Source of the DNA: Planctomycetota bacterium
Lineage (GTDB): Bacteria; Planctomycetota; SKW154
Reading direction: 5' to 3'
Assembly: GCA_026418755.1 (NCBI GenBank)
Contig: JAOAAR010000132.1
Location: 1-6,181, forward strand
Length of the DNA: 6,181 nt
A model generated the notes under the pieces. It was not told where the DNA came from. It ran no database searches and saw only the letters and a list, made by a program, of their open reading frames with translations. The position numbers and the translations under genes are program-made. Below are positions 4,920-6,181 of the stretch, one piece after another. Each line of letters begins with the position of its first letter. The stretch's first letter is position 1.

Positions 4920-6181
4920 ATGGGCAAACGGTTCGTTCCAAAAAGCGCAAAAGGGAAATACTGGGAAGAGTGCTTCAAAGAGTCCTTAAACGAGGAGCAA
5001 TATGCCGCAGCAACCGCCCCCTTCTCTCCAGTCCTCATAATCGCAGGTGCAGGAACAGGCAAAACCCACACCCTGACTCATCGCGTTGCGTATCTCTTGG
5101 CACAGGACATCCCTGCACCACGGATAATGTTGGCTACTTTCACCAACCGCGCCGCTCGAGAGATGCTATCCCGCGTCCGCCACATCATCGGCGCTGAAGC
5201 AGAACTGGTCATCGGAGGAACATTCCATCACATATCAAACCTCCTACTCCGCCGTTACGCCCACTCCATCGGATTCCCATCCAACTACACCATCCTCGAC
5301 TCCGAAGACTCGGAAGATTTGATCGCCCAGTGCCGCGCCGATGCAGGTATCAATCTGTCCGAAAAACTGTTCCCTTCAAAAAGTGTCCTGAAGGAGATAT
5401 TCTCCAGCGCGGCGAACCGTCTGCACACCGTCGAACAGACAGTCAAAGAAGAGTTCCCGCAACTGGTCGAATATCTTGAAACAATCGAAGAAATAAGAAT
5501 GCGCTACGAGAAACGGAAACGAGAACTGGCGGTGATGGATTACGACGACTTATTAATTCATCTCCTTACAATCCTTGAGAATCGTGGCAGCGAATGGCGC
5601 GCCATCACGGATTCATTCAGCGCCGTCCTCGTTGACGAGTACCAAGATACAAACGCCCTTCAAGGGAAAATCGTGGATATTCTTTGCGAAAACCACCGTA
5701 ACCTGACAGTTGTCGGAGACGATGCCCAGTCCATCTACTCCTTCCGAGGCGCCGAGTTCAGAAACATAATAACCTTTCCCGAAAGGTATCCCGACTGCCG
5801 AACATATTACCTTACAATAAACTACCGCTCAACCCCACAGATTCTTAACTTCACAAACGCATCCATAGCAAACAACTTAAAACAGTTCAAAAAAGAGTTG
5901 AAACCTTCCCGACCCGATGGCATCGCTCCTGTAGTCTTATGCTGTGAAGACTCCATTCAGCAGGCTGAAACAGTAGCGGAACGGATTCTTCAACTTAATG
6001 AAGAAGGAATACCCCTTTCCGAAATAGGCGTCCTTTACCGCGCTCACTGGAACTCAATGGAGTTGCAGATGGAACTTGCGAAAAGAAGGATTCCCTTCGA
6101 GGTGCGCTCCGGTCTCCGTTTCTTCGAGAGAGCACATATCAAAGACGCTTGTGCCTTTCTGAGAATCGTCACGAACGTACA
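4920..6181 (+). CDS. UvrD/Rep-family (PcrA-like) ATP-dependent DNA helicase, 3' end outside window
   Basis: 420 codons are visible without a stop, about half to two thirds of a usual UvrD-type helicase. Superfamily 1A motifs appear in order: the Q-motif LNEEQYAAATA (residues 23-33), Walker A AGAGTGKT (42-49), motif Ia ATFTNRAAREM, motif Ib GTFHHISNLLLRRY, motif II VLVDEYQDTN (236-245), motif III VVGDDAQSIYSFRGA (264-278) and motif IV NYRSTPQI (301-308). The visible end, RSGLRFFERAHIKD, is also typical of domain 2 in this family. The enzyme should unwind DNA 3' to 5' using ATP, in repair or replication restart. A stretch at about residues 130-215 carries the 1B subdomain and is of normal size. 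The missing C-terminus prevents distinguishing UvrD, PcrA or Rep, or seeing a fused nuclease, so no symbol is given. It is the second gene of the operon with the lipid kinase. Confidence 0.95.
   Translation, partial: MGKRFVPKSAKGKYWEECFKESLNEEQYAAATAPFSPVLIIAGAGTGKTHTLTHRVAYLLAQDIPAPRIMLATFTNRAAREMLSRVRHIIGAEAELVIGGTFHHISNLLLRRYAHSIGFPSNYTILDSEDSEDLIAQCRADAGINLSEKLFPSKSVLKEIFSSAANRLHTVEQTVKEEFPQLVEYLETIEEIRMRYEKRKRELAVMDYDDLLIHLLTILENRGSEWRAITDSFSAVLVDEYQDTNALQGKIVDILCENHRNLTVVGDDAQSIYSFRGAEFRNIITFPERYPDCRTYYLTINYRSTPQILNFTNASIANNLKQFKKELKPSRPDGIAPVVLCCEDSIQQAETVAERILQLNEEGIPLSEIGVLYRAHWNSMELQMELAKRRIPFEVRSGLRFFERAHIKDACAFLRIVTNV

Overview
The window looks like an ordinary stretch of bacterial chromosome with seven protein genes packed closely together. 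It shows no RNA gene, CRISPR array, insertion sequence or phage signature. Three good TATAAT-type -10 boxes and several purine-rich Shine-Dalgarno sites indicate a bacterium using a sigma70-like factor. A cysteine-rich RnfB-type ferredoxin suggests anaerobic or facultative metabolism. The lineage cannot be fixed from the sequence; an uncultivated anaerobic phylum is only a guess.

Region by region: positions 2-1649 (+) hold a two-gene membrane cassette, a DUF2157/DUF4401-type multi-pass protein (5' end outside the window) overlapping by 8 bases a GDYXXLXY protein. A 121-base gap with a clear promoter leads to pcm (1771-2433, +), a protein-L-isoaspartate methyltransferase. Converging on pcm from the minus strand is a two-gene unit: an rnfB-like gene (start near 3843) followed after 13 bases by an unrecognised gene (2960-2430). 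The latter encodes a small helical domain with a His-rich and very charged tail, and its stop overlaps that of pcm. A 137-base divergent region (3859-3995) carries back-to-back promoters. To its right, a diacylglycerol/lipid kinase gene (3996-4916, +) is followed after 3 bases by a UvrD/Rep-family superfamily 1 helicase (4920 to the window end, +, 3' truncated).

Functionally the genes are mixed: an uncharacterised membrane system, protein repair, an electron-transfer ferredoxin, lipid phosphorylation and DNA repair. The most notable point is that the RnfB-like gene stands apart from any rnfA, C, D, E or G gene. It is coupled to an unknown small protein, so the pair may be an electron-transfer module separate from a classical Rnf complex. 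The rest is recognisable housekeeping or conserved-unknown material.
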